Source: Xanthomarina arctica (lineage in GTDB: Bacteria; Bacteroidota; Bacteroidia; Flavobacteriales; Flavobacteriaceae). From it: 64,000 nt of DNA. The notes beneath the pieces are model-generated. The model saw only the letters and a program-made list of their open reading frames with translations. It searched no databases and was not told where the DNA came from. Made by a program: the position numbers and the translations under genes. How positions within the stretch are numbered: position 1 is the stretch's first letter; every line of letters begins with the position of its first letter. Below are positions 36,348 to 45,132 of this stretch, one piece after another. The DNA lies in contig NZ_BMFQ01000004.1 in NCBI RefSeq assembly GCF_014638915.1, positions 372,001 through 436,000 on the forward strand, read 5' to 3'.

Positions 36348-37412
36348 TTAGAATTTTGATATTTTTAATAGTTTGAATATACGGTTATAATCAGCAAGAA
36401 CAGCTTTTCTATATTCCTTATTAATTATAAACATATAGATCCTTTGAAATAAAACCTTTAGAAAGCTTAATTTATTTAAAACATAGTCAATTAAATGGGA
36501 TAGCTTAGTATGCTCAAATTTATATTTTAGATAGTATAATTTTAAACTATTTTTTTTAAAAATCTGTGGTTCAATTTCATCAAAAAACAGGGATAGCAAT
36601 TGAAAATAGTTTTTTGAATATTTATTGTTTATTTCGTCTAAAACACAAATTTCAGGATGTCTATTTAAAATTGTTAAGCTATCAAAGGCACTCCTAAATC
36701 CTATTTTTGAAAAATAGTAACCCTTATCATTAATTTGCCAATTCAAGACACTATGTTGTAATAAATGAATGTTCGAAGGAATAAAAACTTTATTAATTAA
36801 CTGCTTTGATTCTAAGATTGAATTAGGCATCAATAAGCTTGTGTTTTTACTATTAAACAAGCGTCTATGTATTTCCACCGCAGCTAAACCCGACTTAGGA
36901 ATTAAACGTGGTAAGTGTTTATGATCAGTGTATTGATGTAAAGGAGATTCTTGAGCCGCTTCAAAATTAGCATTAAGTAACAATTGATAAGCTGTATGCA
37001 TATCTTTGGAATCTACTAATATATCTATATCTCCAATCATTCTTTCTCCTAAATCAGAATAATAGGCTCCAGCTAATAAAGCAGTTCCTTTTAGAAAAAC
37101 GTGATTTATATGATGGGTTTGAAATAGATTACTGATATTATTAACATCGTTAAGAATTGAGGTATTCCTATTTCTGTTGATACTTGTTATTTCATTAAGG
37201 TATTCTTTAAGGTCTAAGGGTAAGACATGTAAAAGCGATTTTTGATCTAATCGGGTATAAATTGTGGGTAAAACTAAATGACGGCTTGCATATTTTACAA
37301 GTGTTTCCCAATCGAATAAGGGATTGGATAATAATTTTTTTAATTGAATAGGATCGTTCTTATAGCTCAAAATAGATGCAATAACTTTAAGAGTATGATA
37401 ATAGGAGACCAT
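36348..37412 (-). CDS. PF14907-type nucleotidyltransferase-like protein of the kinase/peptide cassette
   Basis: A 354-residue soluble protein of the uncharacterised nucleotidyltransferase family (NTP_transf_5). The nucleotidyltransferase core is seen around residues 100-140: HVFLKGTALLAGAYYSD supplies the glycine-rich helix and GDIDILV the metal-binding aspartate pair. The rest is mainly helical and unassigned. I chose the ATG at 37412 over an in-frame TTG at 37421. It lies 41 bp after the HPr-kinase-like gene. Related proteins are encoded with HPr-kinase-like proteins in some lasso-peptide and exosortase/EPS loci, where their reaction is not established. Function here is inferred from family and neighbours. 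Confidence 0.8.
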   Translation of the reverse strand: MVSYYHTLKVIASILSYKNDPIQLKKLLSNPLFDWETLVKYASRHLVLPTIYTRLDQKSLLHVLPLDLKEYLNEITSINRNRNTSILNDVNNISNLFQTHHINHVFLKGTALLAGAYYSDLGERMIGDIDILVDSKDMHTAYQLLLNANFEAAQESPLHQYTDHKHLPRLIPKSGLAAVEIHRRLFNSKNTSLLMPNSILESKQLINKVFIPSNIHLLQHSVLNWQINDKGYYFSKIGFRSAFDSLTILNRHPEICVLDEINNKYSKNYFQLLSLFFDEIEPQIFKKNSLKLYYLKYKFEHTKLSHLIDYVLNKLSFLKVLFQRIYMFIINKEYRKAVLADYNRIFKLLKISKF

Positions 37413-37453
37413 ATTATTCAATTTAATTTTGCTCTAATGAGTCAAAAAGGATT

Positions 37454-38584
37454 TTATTCGTCAATTAGACTTTTAATTTTTAACACGACAGAATTGGAGT
37501 CACTGTAAGTTAATTTATAAAAATGACAGGTTTCTAACCAATCAAGAAAATAAGCAGCATTTTCGGCGATAGGAGAAAGCCAGGAATCAGGTATTAAAAT
37601 GTTTAAAATCTCTTCAGCACTTATAATATCCAATTTGGTTTCAGCCTCAGGACTATACGCAACTAAAATTATTTTGTTACAGGAGATAGGTTCTTCAATG
37701 GTGTTAATTGGGCTAACATATTTAAGATCTCCTTTTTTAATATGAGACAAAGAATTAGCTTTAAATTCAATCTTTTCAGAAAGAGAATCTAATAATCGAA
37801 ATGAGCCATTTTTCATTGAAATGGCGGAAGGGTAGGGATTGATTTTTTGAGATTTTGCCAATATAGGCGTAAAATCATCTGCAATTAAATTAAAGCCATT
37901 TGCCATTAATAAGGTAGCCAAAGTGCTTTTTCCTTTACCCGATTCCCCAACTAACATAATAGCTTCTTTACTATTAGATATGGTAGAAGCATGAAATGTT
38001 CCAAGCCAATCATCTTCAATTGTGTGGGTCAAACCGCATAATAACTCCATGGCAAATTTGCCTTGAAGCAAATGATAATCACTTTGGTTATAGGTTCCTA
38101 AATGAATTTTGTTTTTAAATAAGTGTAACGTCTCATTGTTGTTTTTTATGTAAAAGGTGAAATTAGATCTTAGATTCGGGTCTTTAAGTTCTAAATAAGA
38201 AAATTGTGGGTGAATTATGTCCTTCTCGAATTGAGATTGATAACACACTTTTATTACTAAATCTTTAATTTTATAAAATACAGAGATATAATTTGTGTCT
38301 GAAAACCCTGTAAATTCTATAGTATTCAGATCAGATTGGACAACATTTAATGAGTTCAAAAGCTGTTCAAATTCCGAATATAATTTGTTAGATAAAGTAG
38401 ATGGAAAATTATCTAAGGTGTTTATAAAAAAATGAAATTCGCTATCATCTTTGCTTTTAATAAAACTAGATAATAGCGAATAATTCAAATCATTTAAGAG
38501 AATATACTTATTTGAGTTTTTAAACCATAAAATAGTAACTCCATGAATTTCACGAATTAAGGATGGAGCTAATGACAATTTCAA
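37454..38584 (-). CDS. HPr-kinase-like P-loop protein with a PqqD-like N-terminal region
   Basis: A 376-residue protein. The C-terminal half resembles the catalytic domain of HPr kinase/phosphorylase: P-loop GESGKGKST (Gly213 to Thr221), followed by a DD pair in NLIADDFTPIL (about 235-240). The first 82 residues (YILLNDLNYSLLSSFIKS and a helical segment to LLNSLN) look like a degenerate PqqD-type peptide-binding fold, by pattern only. Neither HPr nor other PTS genes are near, so the target is unlikely to be HPr; the preceding 63-residue protein is the obvious candidate. The start is a TTG two bases after that gene's stop, so translation is coupled. HprK-related kinases with PqqD partners and a nucleotidyltransferase are known from EPS and lasso-peptide loci. 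Confidence 0.78.
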   Translation of the reverse strand: MKLSLAPSLIREIHGVTILWFKNSNKYILLNDLNYSLLSSFIKSKDDSEFHFFINTLDNFPSTLSNKLYSEFEQLLNSLNVVQSDLNTIEFTGFSDTNYISVFYKIKDLVIKVCYQSQFEKDIIHPQFSYLELKDPNLRSNFTFYIKNNNETLHLFKNKIHLGTYNQSDYHLLQGKFAMELLCGLTHTIEDDWLGTFHASTISNSKEAIMLVGESGKGKSTLATLLMANGFNLIADDFTPILAKSQKINPYPSAISMKNGSFRLLDSLSEKIEFKANSLSHIKKGDLKYVSPINTIEEPISCNKIILVAYSPEAETKLDIISAEEILNILIPDSWLSPIAENAAYFLDWLETCHFYKLTYSDSNSVVLKIKSLIDE

Positions 38585-38586
38585 AA

Positions 38587-38778
38587 CTAGTTAGTTTCAA
38601 AAACATCCTCAGGACCTTCTTGTTGCACTCTATTACCTGGGTCTGGAGGTGAAGACGCATGTGCTTTTTTAGGACTTAATATAAAAAAGGTACCCACAGC
38701 TGTTATTGCGGCGTATTTACCCATTTTCTTTAGCGCTTCGTTACGCGTTATTTGATTTTTTGAAGAGTCTTTATTCAT
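38587..38778 (-). CDS. Small exported protein, candidate substrate of the HPr-kinase-like protein
   Basis: A 63-residue protein with a clear export signal: charged N-terminus (TRNEALKKMGKY, mildly reminiscent of a Tat motif but with one arginine), a hydrophobic core at residues 22-34 (YAAITAVGTFFIL) and an AHA cleavage site after residue 41. The mature peptide would be 22 residues starting with SSPPDPG and ending in VFETN; it is acidic, Pro-rich, without cysteines, and has two serines and one threonine that could be phosphorylated. It is the first gene of the cassette, two bases before the kinase-like gene. A precursor peptide role is an inference; a simple small secreted protein is possible. 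Confidence 0.7.
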   Translation of the reverse strand: MNKDSSKNQITRNEALKKMGKYAAITAVGTFFILSPKKAHASSPPDPGNRVQQEGPEDVFETN

Positions 38779-38861
38779 ATTGCAAATATAAAAATCATTT
38801 ATATATAATTACCTTTATGTGCCAATAGATTGTTTAAAACAATAATTAGCAATTTAATGAA

Positions 38862-38903
38862 CCTCTTATAAATTATCATAAGGTTTGAATAATTTATAAG
38901 AGG
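38862..38903 (-). terminator. Stem-loop between the 1180-residue T9SS gene and the small exported protein gene
   Basis: A perfect 14-bp inverted repeat (CCTCTTATAAATTA and its complement) with a 14-base loop lies about ten bases past the T9SS gene stop. The 3' flank on the minus strand is only partly T-rich, so it may attenuate rather than fully end transcription into the cassette. Confidence 0.6.
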
Positions 38904-38912
38904 CTTTAAATA

Positions 38913-41900
38913 TTATCTAATAATTACTTTTTGATTTTTTGTTAATGATTTATTCGATATTGAAACAGCATAGATTCCAGTTGCTAATGTGGATACGTCA
39001 ATTTGATTATTTGAACTTCCAGATTCTAAACTGGAGCTTAATACCAAGCGACCTTGCATATCATATACTTTAACTAAAGTAGTGTCTGTCAAGTTTCCTT
39101 TAATAAAAATAGCTTTAGGTGTTGCAGTAGCAAAAACATGAATGCTATTAAAAGCGACTTCTTCAATAGATAAGGCAGATTCTGCAAATCTTAAAAAGAA
39201 ACGCCCAGTTCCGGTAATATTAGATGTTGGTGTCAATGTATAATTGCCTTCGTTTAATAAGGTTACTGTATTAGCTACCATATCTTCTAAATACACATTT
39301 GTAGATTCTGGTAAACTCGATTCTAAAATGCTAAAAGTTAATTCTTGTCCTTGAGGTGCACGTACTCCTAATGGGATGGTAACATCAGCATAATCTAAAT
39401 AACCTAAAGATTGAATTGCAATAGCATTTCCAGTATTATCTTCAACTAATTGAGAATATATAGAGAATGCAGGAGCACTTCCTCCAAAGACATTAGAATC
39501 GTAACCTGGATCAAGTCCTAAAGTAGCATTATTAGTAAAATAGAAATCTGTTTTATATAGTTTATCTGTACTACTCAATTCAAGTTTTAAATGTTCAATT
39601 GGTTCTGTAGCCATTCTTCCTGGAATAAAATCATCTGTAGTCCCTATAGAGCGCATACTAGGGCTGAAAGAAATAGTTCCTCCACCTGTTTTTGAAGCTA
39701 CTAGGAAACCTTGACCAGGTGCCATAACTGCGGCAGGATTTGCATCAGAATATGCTTGATTCCAGATATTCCAGCCATCTGAAGCATTACCATCATATCC
39801 GTAAACACCCGAACTAACTGTTTCAAATTCTGAATTGTTAGAGGCTAAAAAATCAGATAACGAGATATAAGATGGATAAGGATTACCCACTAAATTCCAT
39901 TCCGGATTATAAGGTCCTGCAATTACAATAGGCACATTAACATTACCTGTATTAACAATACCTGTAAAGTTTAAATTTAAATTATCGTTTGTTGCGGCTC
40001 TATAACCAGTACCTGGCGCTAAAACTACCGATTCGTCCGAAGGGATACTTGTATCATAAGTTAAATACAAACCTGTTACTTTATCGAAAGGTCCAAATAA
40101 TTTTCGAGTTGGAGTGGCAGGGTATGAATATAAATTAGGATTATTGTTTGCTAACTCTCCAAAAGTTTGACCAGTAACAGGTGCTGAAATTAAATCGTTA
40201 TTGCCAGCATATGAATTTACATGTCTGTTATAAGTTACAGCTCCAGTAGATTTTCCTTCAACAATTAAGCTAGAGTAACTGTTAGAAATGGAATTTAATT
40301 CTAATAATCCGTCTGTAAACAAATCGGAATTTAATTTAATGGATTGACTATTAGATACAGAAACAGTAGCGCCATTTGCAATAACTAGATTATTTAATTC
40401 AATATTAGTACCTACATTGTAAGTACCATCCTTTACAAAGGCATTTTCCAACCCTGTTGAATTAGTGGGTGGATAAGGTGTCCATGCACTGTTCGTGTAT
40501 AACAAGCCATCAAAAACACTTACCACTTTAAAATTATCAAATCCTGAATAGCCATCTGTTCCGTTGTTACTTACTCTAATCTGCAACGCGACTGTTTCAA
40601 CTGAATCAGGAATATCTAAGATAATGGTTTCAGCATCCTCCTCAACAGGACCGTTACCATCAAGTAAAAATACCCAACCTTGACTTATACCATCATAAAA
40701 AAGTTCATATTGTGCATCGTCACCATTATCGACATACCCAATAATTTGCCAGTCAAATTGTACAGTAACATTGTTAAAGCTACTTATGTCAACATCGGCA
40801 AAAGTAATAGTAGCAAATCCACTAGTTCCATTATCAATTTCATCGTATAAATCATTTTCGCCTAAAATATTATTGGTAAAAGAAGGGTAGTTTAATGGAG
40901 CTGCATCAGCGATATCGATAATTCCATAATATCCATCAGTACCCCAACCATTATCAAAAAATGGGGTATCATGGGTATAAGTCCATTCTGGCGAAGGAAG
41001 GTCAAAATCTTGCATAGCAATTGTAATTAGTGGACCCAATACATTAAAAGTATCACTAACTACAAACCCCAATCCACCTGATCCAAAAGCAAATAAATTT
41101 ATATCTGTTTCTGTTTCATTGAAAATTAAAGTATTTAATGTGGCAACACCTCCTAATATGGTGTAATCTATGGGAGCTCCATTTAAAGATCCCGCAGATA
41201 GAATGGAAACAGTACCTGTACCATCTAAATCAAAATTATTATTTATATCAACAGCATGGATGATAGGAAAAGGTGTCATTATTTCAAACTGATTAACATC
41301 TGTAGGTTGTGTTGTGAAAATTAACTGAGAAGCTACAACTTCTAGACGATTATCATCACCAATAATTAATGTTTGAGCCCCTCCTGCATCCGATAACTCG
41401 AATGTGGAGCCATTAACGCCATCGGGTATCGCACTACTAACTGTCAGTTGAAATTGTTCATTGTCCGTAATACTAGTTCCAAATGTGGCGTAAACATCAA
41501 AAGTTTTAGAACCATTGTCTGGTGCCAATAATCCAGTTCCACCATTAATCCCATTAAAGGTTATGGTTGTCCCAACAGAAGTTACTTCGCCCACATTTGT
41601 AGCACCATCAAATATGGAAATGGCTGCAAAATTACTTGAACCAGCTACTTGGAAAGATAAATCCTCAAGAATGGTTGGCAAAGCATCGGCATCCATTAAA
41701 TCATTTCCTCCATCTTGTATTGTAAATTCACCAATCTTTAAAGCATTGGAAACAGTTAATCCAGAGGGTGCATCATATAGTAAGTAATCTATGTCATCCA
41801 TTGGGTCAAAACTTATGGAAGAAATGATGTTAGACTCAGCACTATTGATGGAAGCGGGTGTAATATTTCCTGTTAATCTTATGCCAGGTTGACTTATTCC

Positions 41901-42455
41901 AAATTCAGACCATGTTGGAGAACTTTTTATACGAAGCCATCCCTGATTAGTATTGGCATTCCATGCATATAATCGAAAAGTTATGGTCCCTGAATTTCCT
42001 GAATTAATACTTAATCCATTTAAATTATATACAATACTATTGTTTTCTGGCATTGCTACTGGGCTATTAATAGCAGTCCCAGCAGTTGCAAAACCATTGG
42101 TGCTATAGAAGAGTTGCCAAACTTTAGGCCCGTCGGTATTTCGTCTAAGGTGCATGTCCACTTCAGTTAATTCTACTTCAAAGTTTGTGTTTGCCTTCAC
42201 AGACCATTGCAAATAATCATTGTTTGTCTGGGCTGTAGCTTGTGATACTCCACTCCAACTTATTGTAGTATGATCAGTACCCACACGTCTAATTACGCCT
42301 GTTCCTCTTGTTATACCAATAGAAGAAATTGAGGCTGCATTACCAGTAGCGGTTGGAACAGCAATATTTGCACGATCTACAGTTACAATTGGACTTTGCC
42401 CATAAGTTAAGAGGCTGAAAGTAATTGAAACTAAAAGTAAGTAAATTTTTTTCAT
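38913..42455 (-). CDS. Large T9SS-secreted protein of 1180 residues
   Basis: A secreted or surface protein. A signal peptide (IYLLLVSITFSLLTYG) ends before QSPIVTV. Several beta-sandwich segments follow, with no catalytic motif that I recognise: an N-terminal region of lectin or adhesin type to about residue 200, Ig-like segments to about 470, and a jellyroll-like region with SSFNNVTVQFDWQIIGY and LQIRVSNNG around 550-640. Beyond that, repeats typical of T9SS-anchored proteins lead to NPEWNLVGNPYPSYISLSDF. The C-terminus (VKVYDMQGRLVLSS and IYAVSISNKSLTKNQKVIIR) is a type A T9SS sorting domain. It is divergent from the EPS operon. Function is unknown; adhesion or matrix binding is likely. Confidence 0.85.
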   Translation of the reverse strand: MKKIYLLLVSITFSLLTYGQSPIVTVDRANIAVPTATGNAASISSIGITRGTGVIRRVGTDHTTISWSGVSQATAQTNNDYLQWSVKANTNFEVELTEVDMHLRRNTDGPKVWQLFYSTNGFATAGTAINSPVAMPENNSIVYNLNGLSINSGNSGTITFRLYAWNANTNQGWLRIKSSPTWSEFGISQPGIRLTGNITPASINSAESNIISSISFDPMDDIDYLLYDAPSGLTVSNALKIGEFTIQDGGNDLMDADALPTILEDLSFQVAGSSNFAAISIFDGATNVGEVTSVGTTITFNGINGGTGLLAPDNGSKTFDVYATFGTSITDNEQFQLTVSSAIPDGVNGSTFELSDAGGAQTLIIGDDNRLEVVASQLIFTTQPTDVNQFEIMTPFPIIHAVDINNNFDLDGTGTVSILSAGSLNGAPIDYTILGGVATLNTLIFNETETDINLFAFGSGGLGFVVSDTFNVLGPLITIAMQDFDLPSPEWTYTHDTPFFDNGWGTDGYYGIIDIADAAPLNYPSFTNNILGENDLYDEIDNGTSGFATITFADVDISSFNNVTVQFDWQIIGYVDNGDDAQYELFYDGISQGWVFLLDGNGPVEEDAETIILDIPDSVETVALQIRVSNNGTDGYSGFDNFKVVSVFDGLLYTNSAWTPYPPTNSTGLENAFVKDGTYNVGTNIELNNLVIANGATVSVSNSQSIKLNSDLFTDGLLELNSISNSYSSLIVEGKSTGAVTYNRHVNSYAGNNDLISAPVTGQTFGELANNNPNLYSYPATPTRKLFGPFDKVTGLYLTYDTSIPSDESVVLAPGTGYRAATNDNLNLNFTGIVNTGNVNVPIVIAGPYNPEWNLVGNPYPSYISLSDFLASNNSEFETVSSGVYGYDGNASDGWNIWNQAYSDANPAAVMAPGQGFLVASKTGGGTISFSPSMRSIGTTDDFIPGRMATEPIEHLKLELSSTDKLYKTDFYFTNNATLGLDPGYDSNVFGGSAPAFSIYSQLVEDNTGNAIAIQSLGYLDYADVTIPLGVRAPQGQELTFSILESSLPESTNVYLEDMVANTVTLLNEGNYTLTPTSNITGTGRFFLRFAESALSIEEVAFNSIHVFATATPKAIFIKGNLTDTTLVKVYDMQGRLVLSSSLESGSSNNQIDVSTLATGIYAVSISNKSLTKNQKVIIR

Positions 42456-42526
42456 AATTTATAATTTGTTAACTAATTGATAGTCAAGCTTGAGTATCAG
42501 GTGTTTGATTTTTTAATAGCTGACCT

Positions 42527-42534
42527 CAAATGTA
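42527..42534 (-). promoter_or_regulatory. Candidate -7 element for the 1180-residue T9SS gene
   Basis: CAAATGTA reads TACATTTG on the minus strand, matching TAnnTTTG. No matching -33 TTG was found; the leader would be about 65 nt. Confidence 0.4.
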
Positions 42535-42598
42535 TGAAAAGTTGCTGACTTCTGAAACATTTTGTTTTCGAGAATTTAAAATAAAATAGTTGTCTAAC

Positions 42599-42630
42599 TT
42601 GCTAATGGAAATAATTTTAAGATATCTTTG
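42599..42630 (+). promoter_or_regulatory. Promoter of the exopolysaccharide operon (TTG-N21-TAtcTTTG)
   Basis: TTG at 42599-42601 and TATCTTTG at 42623-42630, separated by 21 bp, match the Bacteroidota -33/-7 consensus. Predicted start near 42637, with a leader of about 45 nt to the flippase TTG. It is the only good promoter found upstream of the 17-gene run. Confidence 0.7.
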
Positions 42631-42682
42631 TGGCCGTTTCCATGTTTCAGGATATTTACTTTAAATTCATTGCCCGAAAATT

Positions 42683-44113
42683 TTGCAAAAAACATTAAAA
42701 AAACAAGTATTAAATGGAATTGCTTGGCGAGGAAGTGCTGATATATTACAACAGATTCTTCAGATAGTTTTTACAATTATATTAGCTCGATTACTTACTA
42801 GAGGTGATTTTGGACTTGTGGCTATGGCGTTAATTGTTAATCGTTTTGTAAAAGCTTTGACATCTATTGGTTTTGGTCAGGCTATTATTCAAAGTCAAGA
42901 GATTTCGAAGGGGCAAATATCTGCTCTTTTTTATATGCAATTCGTTTTAAATTTAGTATTAACTTTAACAGTGTACTTTGGAGCTGGTCTTGCTGCCTCA
43001 TTTTTTGAGGAGCCAGGAATTAGACCTATCATTGAAGCTATTGCCGTAGTGCTTTTTTTACAAACCTTTCAGTTTCCAAATATTCTTATGCGTAAGCGCA
43101 TGGAGTTTAAAAACTTTTCGATTGCTGAAATAAGCTCTATGGTAATCTCTAACGTGGTAGCTGTAATTATGGCTTTATATGGGTTTGGGGTTTGGTCTTT
43201 GGTTTGGAGATTGATTATTCAAGGCGTCATTTACGGTATTCTTTCCTTTTATTTTGGACAATGGCTACCTGGTAAACCAGAGTTTAAAGGGATTAAACCC
43301 TTGTTGAAATTTGGAGTTAACATGTTAGGAGCTCAAATGGTTTATTTTTTTGCTGAAAATATGATAGGCTTGTTAACAGGTAGATATTTGGGGAAGGAAA
43401 TTATGGGGATGTTTAATATTGCATTTAATTTAGCTATTGTTCCAGCTTCAAAAATTCAATCAGTTTTAACAAGTGTGCTAACCCCTGGATTTTCAAAATT
43501 ACAGTACGAAGTTGAGAAATTTAGAGCAAATTATACAAAAGCCTTACATTATACCTCCTTATTATTTATGCCGTTTATGGTTATGTTGATGGCAATTAGT
43601 AATAATTTAATTTTTGTTTTTTATGGTCCAGAATGGTCTGAATCAGGAAAAATGTTAAGTATGTTAGCGGTAGTTGGTTTATTAAGAGGGTTGGTTCATA
43701 TTTTAAGAAGTGCTATAATTTCAAAAGGGAAATCTCGTGTTATGTTGGTTTCAACTTTGGTTGAAGTAGTTGTTTCCTTACCACTAATGTACTTGCTTTT
43801 ACCACATTTAGGGATTTATGGTTTAATTTGTGGATATATGGTAGGCGCTCTATCAGGTTGGGTTTATACCTCATTTTTTTATAACAAGGTTCTCGAAGAA
43901 AATAATGCAGCTTTGTCTGCAATTAAGGAAGCAATTTATATGGCTTTCATAATTTTTATTCCGGTTTATAGCATTGATTTTTTAAATTTAAAGCCCTTAT
44001 TTGGTTTATTATTACAACTTATATTGGGTACAATGATTTTTGTGTTTTTGCTAAGAAAGTTTGAGAGAGAATTATTTGAAAGTCTGCTTATAAAAATGAA
44101 AATTAAGAAATAA
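42683..44113 (+). CDS. Wzx-type polysaccharide flippase
   Basis: A 476-residue integral membrane protein of the MOP/polysaccharide transport superfamily that flips lipid-linked repeat units across the inner membrane. The N-terminal GIAWRGSADILQQILQIVFTIILARLLTRGDFGLVAMALIV region and about 12-14 hydrophobic segments fit the Wzx/RfbX type. The start is TTG: it encodes MQKTLKKQ, and no in-frame ATG lies nearby. It is the first gene of the operon, with the GNAT gene 22 bp behind. Direct functional evidence for flipping is from family members only. Confidence 0.9.
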   Translation: MQKTLKKQVLNGIAWRGSADILQQILQIVFTIILARLLTRGDFGLVAMALIVNRFVKALTSIGFGQAIIQSQEISKGQISALFYMQFVLNLVLTLTVYFGAGLAASFFEEPGIRPIIEAIAVVLFLQTFQFPNILMRKRMEFKNFSIAEISSMVISNVVAVIMALYGFGVWSLVWRLIIQGVIYGILSFYFGQWLPGKPEFKGIKPLLKFGVNMLGAQMVYFFAENMIGLLTGRYLGKEIMGMFNIAFNLAIVPASKIQSVLTSVLTPGFSKLQYEVEKFRANYTKALHYTSLLFMPFMVMLMAISNNLIFVFYGPEWSESGKMLSMLAVVGLLRGLVHILRSAIISKGKSRVMLVSTLVEVVVSLPLMYLLLPHLGIYGLICGYMVGALSGWVYTSFFYNKVLEENNAALSAIKEAIYMAFIIFIPVYSIDFLNLKPLFGLLLQLILGTMIFVFLLRKFERELFESLLIKMKIKK

Positions 44114-44135
44114 GCCTAGATAAATTTTAGAAATA

Positions 44136-45128
44136 ATGACGTATCAAGTTAAATTATTGGATAAAACATCAAAATCAGAAGTGAGTCAATGCCTTGACTT
44201 ATTACAAAATAGTTTTAAAGGTAGCTTAGAATATTTTAAATGGAAACATAACTTTAATGAAACTCAGGAAATAGAGGAATATACCTTTTGTATATTTAAA
44301 GATAACTTGTGTATTGCTACAACGCAAGCGATAATCAATGTAATCATAATTAATGGTGAAAAATATCGTTTTGGAATATTATGTGATGGAGCAACTCATA
44401 AAGACTATAGAAGACTAGGGTTATTTGAAGATTTATTGAGTCATATTAATGAGTTTGGAGAAAAGAATGATGTCGCTTTTGTATATAGTACAGGAAATGA
44501 GAAATCGAGAAAGGCGCTATTAAAATTGGGTTTTGAAGATTTTTTTACGACACTTAAAGCAACCAAGAGAGTTAGGTATAATCATCCGTTAATGATGGGG
44601 TACAATCTTTTTTTAAATAACTTTGGAAAGTTTACTTTTAAAAAGACGGATAATATTAAGGAGATATCCATAAAAGACTATGTTGTGTTTTCTGCCCAAC
44701 AAAAAAGTCAACATACCATAAGTTATGAAAAAACGGAAGGTTATCTAAAATGGCGTTTAGCAGATCCAACAGGGAATTATAAAATTTATGGGTCATTAAA
44801 TGATAATCAAATTCTAGAGGCTGTACTTGTTGTTAAAGCATCAAAGAATTTACTGTATATTGTAGATGCCATTTACAATAATGAAACGTCCTATCTAACC
44901 CAGTTGGTTAAATATGTATATAAGTTAGCCATTCTAGATAAAAATGTTTTAAAAATAAATAGTGTGCATAACAACTTCAAGAACATAAAAGAAGTATTTG
45001 AGGCTAATAAATTTAATATCGCTACAGAAGGTTCAAGTGCTTTACTTTTCGCATTGAAACCAGGATTTAAAATATCGCAATCTGAATTGGAAATGATGCA
45101 CTACATGCGAATAGATAAAAACGAGTAA
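44136..45128 (+). CDS. GNAT-family N-acetyltransferase
   Basis: A 330-residue soluble acyltransferase. The GNAT core lies in the first 150 residues: substrate-facing strand TTQAIINVIIINGEKYRFGIL, the acetyl-CoA pyrophosphate loop in the HKDYRRLGLFEDLL segment (RRLG resembles the R/Q-x-x-G-x-G/A motif), then VAFVYSTGNEKSRKALLKLGF. The C-terminal half may be a second, divergent GNAT-like domain, as in FemAB-type proteins. It probably acetylates an amino sugar or precursor of the polysaccharide. It lies 22 bp after the flippase and four bases before the deacetylase-like gene. Confidence 0.8.
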   Translation: MTYQVKLLDKTSKSEVSQCLDLLQNSFKGSLEYFKWKHNFNETQEIEEYTFCIFKDNLCIATTQAIINVIIINGEKYRFGILCDGATHKDYRRLGLFEDLLSHINEFGEKNDVAFVYSTGNEKSRKALLKLGFEDFFTTLKATKRVRYNHPLMMGYNLFLNNFGKFTFKKTDNIKEISIKDYVVFSAQQKSQHTISYEKTEGYLKWRLADPTGNYKIYGSLNDNQILEAVLVVKASKNLLYIVDAIYNNETSYLTQLVKYVYKLAILDKNVLKINSVHNNFKNIKEVFEANKFNIATEGSSALLFALKPGFKISQSELEMMHYMRIDKNE

Positions 45129-45132
45129 AGTA

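Noticed and set aside
36348-38778. A classical lasso-peptide cluster
   Set aside because: No lasso B1, B2 or C (asparagine synthetase-like) gene is in the neighbourhood, and the small protein has an export signal in place of a typical lasso leader.
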